From positions 310,001 to 374,000 of the forward strand of contig CABHOY010000038.1 in the NCBI GenBank assembly GCA_902168105.1: a stretch of 64,000 nucleotides of DNA, written 5' to 3'. The position numbers were made by a program, and so were the translations under genes. Positions 54,363 to 62,166 of the stretch are shown here, in pieces. The notes beneath the pieces are model-generated. The model did no database searches, was not told the origin of the DNA, and saw only the letters and a program-made list of their open reading frames with translations. This DNA is from an uncultured Flavihumibacter sp. Its GTDB lineage: Bacteria > Bacteroidota > Bacteroidia > Chitinophagales > Chitinophagaceae. Every line of letters starts with the position of its first letter. The first letter of the stretch is position 1.

Positions 54363-56656
54363 GCTTCTGTTATTGCGCCAGGTACGTCTGTAACCAGGCA
54401 TTTAAGAGGTGAATACTTCATATCATACTTATCTATGTTCATCATACGGAATGACGGATAGACAGCATTAACATCAGCTTCTGTTATCGGGGACCATTTG
54501 CGCAAGAAACACCCCGTTGATTCATTACCTAATGGCTGGTAGTCAGTCATCGTTACCAATTCCCAGCGTTGGCTGCGGCAAATCTTGTGTTCACGATGTA
54601 GCCAGTTGGTGACATCTTTATTGACCAAATTAAAGTAGGTAGTATAGAACTGCCCGTTGCGCATAATCGCGAATCGCTGCAGGAAAAACCGGCGAAGTAG
54701 ACCTTTGGCCTTCACTGAACCTATCTGCTCATCCGAATATGATAGCACGGGATCATTCTCTCCTCCAGGGTGATAGTTTACAGCGAACATGTACGGGAAT
54801 GTCGTAAGATCTTCACCATCAAAACGCCAGCCACCGTCAGAGGTTACTAGGCCTTTATAGTAGGCTAGTTTAGGCTGGAAGGTATTCTGAGACTCGTCAT
54901 TGGATGTATTACTGACATTCTCCGGCACTATACAGATCATCTGAGGAGTTATAGCAGGATCCGAGATGCTCTTCCACTGCTGTACCTCATAATGCATAAC
55001 AGGTGAAAAGAAACGATTCTCCAGCCCCTTCTTTTCCGCTTTGAAGCGTTCAGGGAATACATACTTGCCCGCCGCAAGGGTAGTAGAATTCCGCTCTTGT
55101 ACTTTCTTTAAAAGCCCATCGTTGCTGTCATCCTTAAACTTCAACGTCAACTCCCTTTCATAGTCCCCATACAGTACAATCTTGGATTTTTGCGTAAGAT
55201 CTTGCTTTTCGGACCAGTCTATATAATCATGGTTGAAATACCCAGTATTTAGAACGGAAATGTCATTGACAATAGAGTAGGGATGTGCCGGTTCGAACAC
55301 AACCACCTTATTAACGGGATCTGTTCCTGGTATAAGATTGAAATTGTCGATGGTTCCCGCCAAGAGATCCATGAACTTATGATTCTTAAGGCCGTTGTAG
55401 TTTTCGAAATCTATCAGTCCACCCAGCGGTGTGGTGATTTCTGTGAGAGATAATTCTATTACTTGAAGATCAGCATAAGCGTCCGTGCTACCGGTCGCTT
55501 TGACGTAAATCTGAGCTGTGATTACATCAGAAGCCTCTACCTCAATAGAAAAATTATCATCTTTCACCTCTCTCTTCTGAAATGGCTGTGTTGGTCCTGT
55601 ACTTTGGTGAATTACATCATGGTTTTCAACAATTAAACCATTTTTCTTCCATTCAACATTAATTTCTATGCCCGTATTGGTAGTAAGAAATACATACCAA
55701 TCCAACTGCAAATAGAAAGTCGCTTTTATCCTCCCGTAGTCAAATACTGGTAGATACGTCCACTTCATTTCACCAGATGCCGGCGTATATTGATACACGC
55801 CATTGGTATCATAACCACCATCAGTGGATACGTTATCACTCTTTACGTCTGCATAACCGTCGATGAGATGTGGAGTCCGGATCTTTTCCGTCCCCTTTGC
55901 CAGGAACTTGATATTATCCTGCCGGTTTCCCTGGGCATTGAGGAAGTTCCCCCAAACCCACGGCATTACTTGGCGCCGGAAATAGGGCTTATCAAAAAAT
56001 TCAGATTGTATCCTATATCCAACACTTTTAAAGGCCCAATAGAAAAGCCAATACACACTGATTGAGGGCTTCATGTACAGGGGAGTCATATTAACGTCTT
56101 TATAGTCCCCATCCACCACCGTTTCGTCATAGAAGTCTACTGGTGCGCGGTACCGTACCGGTGCGAAAACATAGGGGAGCGCCTCGGAGGTGCCAGTGAA
56201 TGACCAGGAGGAGGTAACTGCTTCTTTGGTAAACAGAAACTTGATATGCTTAAGCAGGTCGAATAAGGTCAATTCTTTCAGCTCAATGATCCAGTCTCCG
56301 TTGTTACCGTAAAAATCATATTCGTAGCTAACCGGCCGGTCTGTATGGGTAGCCTCTGTAAGAAATGCTTTACCAAACAGAAGTTCATCGCCATTCGCCT
56401 CGATGATCGCCCTTCGGTAACCACGGAATGATTTCCCTTCTGTCAAGTCTTCAATGGACGGGTTGTGGTAGGTATTAGAGATCTGATCATTTTGAACTGT
56501 AGCGGGAATCACTACATTGAAGGCCTCACTCGACTTCTTTACCTTAAATTCTTTAGAGTCCTCCAAGTGATAACTTATTGGTATCTGAAGGTTTGTACTG
56601 GTCAGGTCCACCGGCTGACCGTCTATGGTTACTTTTAAATATTGACTGTTTGCCAT
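54359..56656 (-). CDS. Large phage tail protein, probable tail-tip or baseplate component
   Basis: The product has 765 residues, immediately before the tape measure and overlapping it. The N-terminal 200 residues begin with a beta-domain (SQYLKVTIDGQPVDLT, then YHLEDSKEFKVKKSSEAF). The rest is a mix of beta-strands and aromatic-rich loops (PYVFAPVRYRAPVDFYD, HKFMDLLAGTIDNFNLIPG). This would suit a hub or distal tail protein of siphoviruses, but no domain is certain. It would attach at the tail tip or act in host recognition. Confidence 0.6.
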   Translation of the reverse strand: MANSQYLKVTIDGQPVDLTSTNLQIPISYHLEDSKEFKVKKSSEAFNVVIPATVQNDQISNTYHNPSIEDLTEGKSFRGYRRAIIEANGDELLFGKAFLTEATHTDRPVSYEYDFYGNNGDWIIELKELTLFDLLKHIKFLFTKEAVTSSWSFTGTSEALPYVFAPVRYRAPVDFYDETVVDGDYKDVNMTPLYMKPSISVYWLFYWAFKSVGYRIQSEFFDKPYFRRQVMPWVWGNFLNAQGNRQDNIKFLAKGTEKIRTPHLIDGYADVKSDNVSTDGGYDTNGVYQYTPASGEMKWTYLPVFDYGRIKATFYLQLDWYVFLTTNTGIEINVEWKKNGLIVENHDVIHQSTGPTQPFQKREVKDDNFSIEVEASDVITAQIYVKATGSTDAYADLQVIELSLTEITTPLGGLIDFENYNGLKNHKFMDLLAGTIDNFNLIPGTDPVNKVVVFEPAHPYSIVNDISVLNTGYFNHDYIDWSEKQDLTQKSKIVLYGDYERELTLKFKDDSNDGLLKKVQERNSTTLAAGKYVFPERFKAEKKGLENRFFSPVMHYEVQQWKSISDPAITPQMICIVPENVSNTSNDESQNTFQPKLAYYKGLVTSDGGWRFDGEDLTTFPYMFAVNYHPGGENDPVLSYSDEQIGSVKAKGLLRRFFLQRFAIMRNGQFYTTYFNLVNKDVTNWLHREHKICRSQRWELVTMTDYQPLGNESTGCFLRKWSPITEADVNAVYPSFRMMNIDKYDMKYSPLKCLVTDVPGAITEA

Positions 56657-57237
56657 CAGGTGCGTATTGTTATGTTAGTGTTAGATAACCTATATTCTAC
56701 TGTGAACTGGTAGGTATGCCGTTCCCCGATCTTCCTGGTAATGAACTTACCGTCGGAAAGCACTATAGGCAGGTAGTCATCCGGCTGTCCCTGTGTCCCC
56801 TTATATTCCATCCAAACCGCTGGACTCCTTAATAGCTCCTTCAGCCATTGCATATCTCCTTCTGTTGCGTAAGGCGTTGTAACCCGGTATGTTTCATTGG
56901 TTTTCACATTGAAACGTGTAGTACCGCCCTGAGATTTGATTAAAGGCACTGAAAGAGGCGATTCCCGGCTATCCGACTTAGTTTCGTACTCTTCTTCCAC
57001 CTGGCAGAAATTAATGGCGTCTATGCCTCCCAAACCGTTAAGAAAATACACCCTTACGCCTTCAGTACCCTGGAAGGATTTTCGAATAACGTTATTACAG
57101 GTTGTAGCCTGGATCTCGTCCTCCAAATTGGTTACCTCCACATAGTACTCTTCCACATCCTTCCAGGGTACTGATGGAAAAAGAACGGCAAGGTTTTTCG
57201 TGCCGTTTGGGATGTGATATAATGATTCTATATCCAC
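56656..57237 (-). CDS. Phage tail-region protein of unknown function
   Basis: The product has 193 residues and overlaps the next gene by 1 nt. It is beta-rich with motifs such as LAVLFPSVPWKDVEEYYVEVT and DDYLPIVLSDGKFITRKIGER. The C-terminal half resembles beta-domains of tail-tip proteins. It lies 10 nt behind the 320-residue gene. No family is recognised. Confidence 0.6.
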   Translation of the reverse strand: MDIESLYHIPNGTKNLAVLFPSVPWKDVEEYYVEVTNLEDEIQATTCNNVIRKSFQGTEGVRVYFLNGLGGIDAINFCQVEEEYETKSDSRESPLSVPLIKSQGGTTRFNVKTNETYRVTTPYATEGDMQWLKELLRSPAVWMEYKGTQGQPDDYLPIVLSDGKFITRKIGERHTYQFTVEYRLSNTNITIRT

Positions 57238-57247
57238 GCAGTTATAT

Positions 57248-58210
57248 TTAAATGGTCACGCCATAATTTAATATTTGACCCTTTGGGCCACCTTGACAAT
57301 TTCCGATTGGTGTAAAATAATAGTCATACCTCCCCCTGGGTATTGTTATTGAAAAACCACCATCATTAGGCCCCTTAAAGAGCACGTCAAAGTCTCCAGT
57401 ACTCCCTGTCAGCCGGTACTCTATCTTCATACCGGTGACGTAATAAGGCATCTCATTCCACCAAAATTCTATTTCCAGGTTGTCTTCGTCCGGGAATGAC
57501 ATGGCCATTTGTGGCTCCACGTCCGGACAAGAATTATCAACGCATTTGGTTTTACTGAGGTATCCGGACTGTCCCTTAAAACGGTAGTGAAGCCTCAAAC
57601 ACTTTAGGGGGCTTACACCTACGTAAGCAATAGGATAATAGTCGTTATCCCCAACATTGAGGCTATAGCGTATTGGTCGGTGCGTTAGCGGGAATGCGCT
57701 ATTACTCCAGATCCCTGACTTATAACCATTCAGATGAATGGCAAGGTTCTGGTTATCCTCGTGCTGCAGAGTTGCATTAACAGCGAAGATGGTATTGCTT
57801 TCGAAACCGGTACCGGGAATCGGTACACTACTACTCGTTCCTTGTACTGGCACTATAGCTTCAGGTATAATAAATCCATTGGTATTGATGCCGCTGGACC
57901 GGAACCGGCAGAATAGTTTTGTCATACCCAACGAAGCGGGGTAGATATCAGCTCCCCCATTTGGCGCCAGGTATTTACGGAGATATTCCTGGGCTGCATC
58001 CTGGATATCGAACTGCCATTCCCCTGAAGACATGTAAAGCGTTTTGGATAGGGTTTTGTAATAAATGCTGCCCAAATAGATATCACAGTAGACAACCGGT
58101 GGCTGTATGGTGTCAAATGTGGAAACAGCCTTGACCTGGAAGATTATTGGCCTGTATGCTGCATGCACCGTACTGGATGGAGGCTGAACTGTTATGGCTG
58201 TAATTGGCAT
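57248..58210 (-). CDS. Phage tail-region protein of unknown function, possible distal-tail-like
   Basis: The product has 320 residues and starts on the base at which the previous gene stops. Beta-strands dominate (ITAITVQPPSSTVHAAYRPI, YCDIYLGSIYYKTLSK, YYFTPIGN). Size and place before the 193- and 765-residue tail proteins would suit a distal tail or adhesin-assembly protein, but the assignment is inference only. Cysteines in KCVDNSCPDVE may form a disulfide or metal site. Confidence 0.55.
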   Translation of the reverse strand: MPITAITVQPPSSTVHAAYRPIIFQVKAVSTFDTIQPPVVYCDIYLGSIYYKTLSKTLYMSSGEWQFDIQDAAQEYLRKYLAPNGGADIYPASLGMTKLFCRFRSSGINTNGFIIPEAIVPVQGTSSSVPIPGTGFESNTIFAVNATLQHEDNQNLAIHLNGYKSGIWSNSAFPLTHRPIRYSLNVGDNDYYPIAYVGVSPLKCLRLHYRFKGQSGYLSKTKCVDNSCPDVEPQMAMSFPDEDNLEIEFWWNEMPYYVTGMKIEYRLTGSTGDFDVLFKGPNDGGFSITIPRGRYDYYFTPIGNCQGGPKGQILNYGVTI

Positions 58211-58731
58211 TATACTGTCTCGGATTTAGTTTGTTGGAAATTAAACTCTACTACTTCGTCGAAGCCATTGATCATGTAAGAATCCAACACCGATTCCCGT
58301 TTTGATATGGCTTCCTCGATCATACCTGTACGCTGACCGGTAGAGCTGTACTTACTACTGCCTTTAGACGGCATACCTTCTTTAATGTGGGTTTTAGCAG
58401 TAGCAAATGCCGCACTTAACGCTTCCTTTGGAGACAGTCCTTTTAGTAAAAAAAATTGCCTTAAACCCTCAATATAAGCGGAAGTCCCCCCTCCCCCTCC
58501 CGAACCACCACCATATGGTATACGGCCTGGCTGTACGCCGTTATTTACATACCTGGTGTAGTCAACAGCGGTACCAACAAGGATAGTCATAGGCCCGAAT
58601 TTGCCAACAACGCCGGCCAGCGACCTTTCCATAGCGCCAGTGAGATAGTGGCCTTGAGCCCGGCTCTCATTCCGGATACCATCTTCGATGATCCTCCGGC
58701 CACCACGAAAGACTTCTTCGATTGTCTTCAT
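58210..58731 (-). CDS. HK97 gp10-like tail completion protein (putative)
   Basis: The product has 173 residues. The pattern SRAQGHYLTGAMERSL, VGKFGPMTILVGTAVDYTRYVNNG and a final helix resembles the HK97-gp10 family, in which a helix, the G-xL-xxSI turn and VG..Y..YVE-G are typical. These proteins complete the head-tail joint or the tail terminus. A glycine-rich insert (GGGSGGGGGTS) follows. Start and stop overlap the neighbouring genes (ATGA at the 5' end, 1 nt at the 3' end). Confidence 0.5.
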   Translation of the reverse strand: MKTIEEVFRGGRRIIEDGIRNESRAQGHYLTGAMERSLAGVVGKFGPMTILVGTAVDYTRYVNNGVQPGRIPYGGGSGGGGGTSAYIEGLRQFFLLKGLSPKEALSAAFATAKTHIKEGMPSKGSSKYSSTGQRTGMIEEAISKRESVLDSYMINGFDEVVEFNFQQTKSETV

Positions 58732-58994
58732 AGTCCGTTAAGTAAGTTGGATTCTTTTTCCAGGTCTAGCAGTATCGCCTGCAGTTCCCTGTAGTTTTTT
58801 AGGATACGCTCTTTACACAACCCGCATCCAATATCAATGATCTCGTCCGGCTCAACATAGTTCTGCCAGATAGTTAGCAAATAAGACATTGAAGCGTCAG
58901 CATTGCTGGCAGTTGCATTGCTGATCATGTTGGTCTGTAGGATCTCCTTACGGTATTCAGCCGGGATCCTGGCGGCGATTTGCCTTAGTGTCAT
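58728..58994 (-). CDS. Small phage protein of unknown function
   Basis: The product has 88 residues, linked to both neighbours by ATGA overlaps. It is helical with C-x-x-C (IGCGLCKERILKNYRE). No family is recognised. Confidence 0.55.
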   Translation of the reverse strand: MTLRQIAARIPAEYRKEILQTNMISNATASNADASMSYLLTIWQNYVEPDEIIDIGCGLCKERILKNYRELQAILLDLEKESNLLNGL

Positions 58995-59365
58995 ACCAGT
59001 TTAATTTTGAAGTGTTCAGCTACTTTGCGTTGAACGCGTGCAGGCTTCATGTTAGGATATTTGCGACGAAGCTCAGAGGCGTACCGTACCATCTTCAAGC
59101 GGAGCTCTTCTGGTATCCCTTTTTCTTTAGCAATCTGCTGTGATGCTGTTACTACTTTTTCAGCCTCTGCGTATAATTGTCCACCTGCCATGATTATTTG
59201 CGCTAAAGGCGGGACATTGGCATATACTTCAACCTTACGACCACTTTTTGCCAGGTCTTCTATCTGCTTGATAGCTTCCATGCCGTCTTCAATACTACCA
59301 CCATCAGACGATATGTGTACCCTACAAGAATTCGGTAGTTCCTCTATTTTAATAGATTGCCCCAT
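58991..59365 (-). CDS. Phage protein of unknown function
   Basis: The product has 124 residues: an N-terminal alpha/beta segment (SCRVHISSDGGSIEDGMEAI) and a basic helical C-terminus (KMVRYASELRRKYPNMKPARVQRKVAEHF). It lies 4 nt behind the 205-residue gene and overlaps the next by ATGA. The basic tail may touch DNA; nothing else can be said. Confidence 0.55.
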   Translation of the reverse strand: MGQSIKIEELPNSCRVHISSDGGSIEDGMEAIKQIEDLAKSGRKVEVYANVPPLAQIIMAGGQLYAEAEKVVTASQQIAKEKGIPEELRLKMVRYASELRRKYPNMKPARVQRKVAEHFKIKLV

Positions 59366-59369
59366 AAGC

Positions 59370-59987
59370 TTACAGTTTATGTTCCGGATGCGGGTCAGCT
59401 ACCGGAATGGTGATTGAATCAATATCGTCTGGGTTGTAGTCTTCCAGATTACAACCTGAGAAAAGGGAAAAGGTGAAGTCCAGTCTTACACCACTGGCGC
59501 GATCGGTACCAACAAAAGAAACAGGATCAAACATCTTTTCTTCGCTCCCCAGCCTGAATGTCGATTGTACCAGGTCCTTATCCTTTTGCAGCTTATCCAA
59601 CACTCGTAGGAAGTTCTCCCCGCAACGCTTCATATCATGCCAATCCTGAGGGACTGTGTGCATAGATGTACCGGTTGCTGCATTAGGGGCATTAACCTGA
59701 TTATTGCCGGTATAGTAGGTTGTATTGAGGAAGAACAATACTCCACGATACTTCTCCCAGTTTCCTTCCGGGTTGGTAAAATGCCCCTGGCTACGTGGTG
59801 GCATCATAAGCACCAATGGGTATTTTCTACCCTGTACTGGACTTCCAGCTTCTTTAAGCACCTCACCCAGCTGATCGCTATTGATCTCCACACCGTGTTT
59901 GGGGCAGAAGTGGAAACGTCCCTGGATGCCTTTCGACTTCTTCAGGACGTTGCCAAATAACTGTTGTATAAATGGGTAGCCGATCAT
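59370..59987 (-). CDS. Phage connector- or tail-region protein of unknown function
   Basis: The product has 205 residues and overlaps the previous gene by ATGA. It contains KYPLVLMMPPRSQGHF, a helix WHDMKRCGENFLRVLDKLQKD and a beta C-terminus (GVRLDFTFSLFSGCN). Proteins of this layout sit between head and tail genes in several phages, but I do not recognise the family. Confidence 0.55.
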   Translation of the reverse strand: MIGYPFIQQLFGNVLKKSKGIQGRFHFCPKHGVEINSDQLGEVLKEAGSPVQGRKYPLVLMMPPRSQGHFTNPEGNWEKYRGVLFFLNTTYYTGNNQVNAPNAATGTSMHTVPQDWHDMKRCGENFLRVLDKLQKDKDLVQSTFRLGSEEKMFDPVSFVGTDRASGVRLDFTFSLFSGCNLEDYNPDDIDSITIPVADPHPEHKL

Positions 59988-60421
59988 GCTTCAGCTGGTA
60001 TTGAAACGAAACCACCGATAGCTTTGTCTCTTTCCTTCTGGGCCAATGCTTCTTCTGCCAGCTGCTTTGTAATATCTGTGTGCAACTGTTCAGTGCAATT
60101 GTTCCAATCTTTCCCCAGGTCGGACGTTTTGTGCATCAAAGCCAAGTATTCATCCATGTCTATGTCAAGAGAAGTGGCAGTCTGCTTTTCCAAATTGTTA
60201 TGCAAGCAGGAGTACTGCATCAGCGTCAAGTTTTCTTTCGGGACATCGTAAAGGCTGATAAAGTCATCTGCTGAGATACCTAGAGATACAGGTGAGGCGT
60301 GCTTTAAAGCATTTTTTGCGACCTCAAACCACTTATCAGTGATATTAGCTGCCGGCATTATTACTATGCATAATCCTTTCTGGAAAGCCTCGTTGAATTG
60401 CTGAATAACTGTTTTGTTCAT
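59984..60421 (-). CDS. Phage protein of unknown function downstream of the frameshift gene
   Basis: The product has 145 residues, acidic and helical (NNLEKQTATSLDIDMDEYLAL, then EQLHTDITKQLAEEALAQKER). Its ATG at 60421 lies 20 nt after the stop of the -1 frameshift extension but 190 nt after the stop of the zero frame. No family is recognised. Confidence 0.6.
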   Translation of the reverse strand: MNKTVIQQFNEAFQKGLCIVIMPAANITDKWFEVAKNALKHASPVSLGISADDFISLYDVPKENLTLMQYSCLHNNLEKQTATSLDIDMDEYLALMHKTSDLGKDWNNCTEQLHTDITKQLAEEALAQKERDKAIGGFVSIPAEA

Positions 60422-60441
60422 ATTTAATATTTTAGAGGTGA

Positions 60442-60729
60442 CTATTTTCTTTCGGCTTCGTAATCCAGGTGCTGCGCTTCGTTCAGCTCCTTATCCTCTG
60501 AAGCATATACCAGGACATCAAAACATTTCGCCATCCTGGCACATTCTATACTGTTTAAACCACTGTTGGGCAGATCAAAGATTTTTGTCTTCGCGATGGT
60601 CTTCAGGAAGTTTACCCATCCCCATCGCTCGAAGTGTTGAGCAGAGTATTTACCACCTCCTTTGGCTCTACTAGGGAAGAAGACCGGAAATGATTGATGA
60701 ACAAATTCATTGAAGCGGTCAAAAAAAAA
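60442..60729 (-). CDS. -1 frameshift extension of the gene at 60612-61325
   Basis: Just before the run of nine T (complement of A9 at 60721-60729) the upstream gene reads GGT TTT TTT TTG. A slip of one base back at T-TTT-TTG enters a frame that stays open for 92 codons beyond the run, to the TAG at 60442-60444. The zero frame stops at 60612. The extension reads like a folded protein (GGGKYSAQHFERWGWVNFL, then TKIFDLPNSGLNSIECARM, then VLVYASEDKELNEAQ), not like random translation, and closes the gap to the next gene. The fusion would have about 294 residues. A missing T in the run would look the same. Confidence 0.75.
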   Translation of the reverse strand, partial: FFFDRFNEFVHQSFPVFFPSRAKGGGKYSAQHFERWGWVNFLKTIAKTKIFDLPNSGLNSIECARMAKCFDVLVYASEDKELNEAQHLDYEAERK

Positions 60730-61325
60730 CCTACGGCCATTGCTATATCCATTGGCAGTTCTTCCATGAGCTTCAGCCGTTCACTATCTTCGTACAAGAA
60801 CGATTCATGGTACTCCTCATCTTTTTTACGCAGGTAGATAGCAGACAGTTTCAACATCTTCTCCCAATGTCCTTTTCCTAATTCAGCCAAGTCCTTTACC
60901 ATTTGCTTGGAGTCAATAAATTCTCCAAAGGTCATCTTACTACCATGCTTCAATTCCGGTGGATGAATCACCCACGTTTCACCCTTCCAGATATATTCTG
61001 AAAGCAACTCCACCTTACTCTCGTTTTCTAGGAGGTTAGCGAGGCAGGAATAGTAGATGTTGGCGACATCGTCAACAAACTCGCATTCTTTGAGTGCTTC
61101 GGGGGTGCAGCCAGCGAAAAAGGCGAAGGTCCTGTACATCTGTTCAAACCGGAATTCGGTTGTCTCCAGTTCCTTCTCTATCCCGTCTTCCATTGAGATG
61201 ATACGCTGTACCCATTCATCCAGGTCGTTACCATACTCCTGCTGAAATGTAATTCTCTGCCCGAGTGTGAACTCGGATAGAGAGGCCGGGATGGTAACAA
61301 CACTATCGTTTAACTGCAATTGCAT
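60612..61325 (-). CDS. Phage protein with probable programmed frameshift, tail-assembly-chaperone-like
   Basis: The zero-frame product has 237 residues. The first 200 are common to both products: acidic and helical, with SEFTLGQRITFQQEYGNDLDEW, TFAFFAGCTPEALKE and the MTFGEFIDSKQMVKDLAELG stretch. After G199-F-F at the T9 run the zero frame adds 36 residues of low complexity (TSSDGDG end), while the -1 frame adds 92 plausible ones. Two products from one start through a slippery run are typical of siphovirus tail assembly chaperones (G/GT type). Here the tape-measure gene lies several genes downstream rather than next, so the role is an inference. It starts 3 nt after the previous stop. Confidence 0.75.
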   Translation of the reverse strand: MQLQLNDSVVTIPASLSEFTLGQRITFQQEYGNDLDEWVQRIISMEDGIEKELETTEFRFEQMYRTFAFFAGCTPEALKECEFVDDVANIYYSCLANLLENESKVELLSEYIWKGETWVIHPPELKHGSKMTFGEFIDSKQMVKDLAELGKGHWEKMLKLSAIYLRKKDEEYHESFLYEDSERLKLMEELPMDIAMAVGFFLTASMNLFINHFRSSSLVEPKEVVNTLLNTSSDGDG

Positions 61326-61328
61326 GTT

Positions 61329-62063
61329 TTAGCTTCTTTTACGGCTGGTTTTACCGGTAGTGGATGACTGGATCGTATTTTGTTCAGTTGAAGGAATATC
61401 GCCCTTATTTTCTGCCTGGGTGGCATCGGCCGCTGGTTGCTCTCCTTCTTCCTCATCATCGTCCTCCTCCTCGTCATCATCTCCTTCTTCGCTCTCACCA
61501 TTGCCGTTATCAACTGGAGCAGTGACGATACCGGTACTTGATGCCAGCTTAAGGTCTATTTCTGCCTGGGTGGCATCGGCCGCTAATCTCTTCCAGATAG
61601 CTCCCTGGATATCTTCTATGAAGTCAGTGTCAATATCCCTTTCCTCATAGTCTTCCAGGCCGACAAGTTTCGCAACTCCCCTGATTACGAGATGATCTTC
61701 AGGTAAGGGGTAGCCAGCAATAATCCCTTCTGGTGCGATGGATGTTATCTGATCATACAGCGCCTGTACCTTGTTGAGGTATGCCGCGCGATCAGATTCC
61801 AACGGTGACATATCCGCAGGCATAATCTTCTTTGCGTAAACGATCTCCTCTCCCATGAAGTTGGTAATGGGAGGAAGATCAACTACCTGGTTGGATAGTG
61901 TCTGTCTGCCGGTCATGAAGTTTAGCTGATTGATGGTCTTAGTGAGAGAGGAACTGACCATCAGAAATACGGAAGGGTGATCTTTAAGCAAGGTAATTAC
62001 GTGTTCCCTTGCATATGTCAGCAGCTCAGAAGTCTGCTCTATTGGGTTGTCTGAATTAAACAT
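61329..62063 (-). CDS. Phage protein with acidic C-terminal tail and an internal direct repeat
   Basis: The product has 244 residues. The first 180 are helical (TYAREHVITLLKDHPSVFLMVSSSL, then ETINQLNFMTGRQ-like text). A Glu/Asp run follows (GDDDEEEDDDEEEGEQ, about 199-214). The phrase AADATQAE occurs on both sides of the acidic run because a 23-bp DNA segment (CTGCCTGGGTGGCATCGGCC and three more bases on the plus strand) is duplicated about 150 bp apart. Expression starts at its own promoter (62078-62111). No family is recognised. The tail is rich in Ser/Thr and ends GKTSRKRS. Confidence 0.7.
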   Translation of the reverse strand: MFNSDNPIEQTSELLTYAREHVITLLKDHPSVFLMVSSSLTKTINQLNFMTGRQTLSNQVVDLPPITNFMGEEIVYAKKIMPADMSPLESDRAAYLNKVQALYDQITSIAPEGIIAGYPLPEDHLVIRGVAKLVGLEDYEERDIDTDFIEDIQGAIWKRLAADATQAEIDLKLASSTGIVTAPVDNGNGESEEGDDDEEEDDDEEEGEQPAADATQAENKGDIPSTEQNTIQSSTTGKTSRKRS

Positions 62064-62077
62064 ACAAGATCTTTTTT

Positions 62078-62111
62078 CAAAGATAATGTATTGATTATAA
62101 ACAATTCAAAA
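62078..62111 (-). promoter_or_regulatory. Promoter inside the phage late operon
   Basis: On the minus strand TTTTG (62111-62107) and TATCTTTG (62085-62078), 21 nt apart, match the consensus with slightly long spacing. The predicted start near 62071 is about 8 nt before the ATG at 62063. It separates terminase expression from that of the remaining late genes. Confidence 0.6.
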
Positions 62112-62166
62112 TCAATTACTTACGCAATACATAAGTGTATTCATTTTTACATACACATTGATATTG

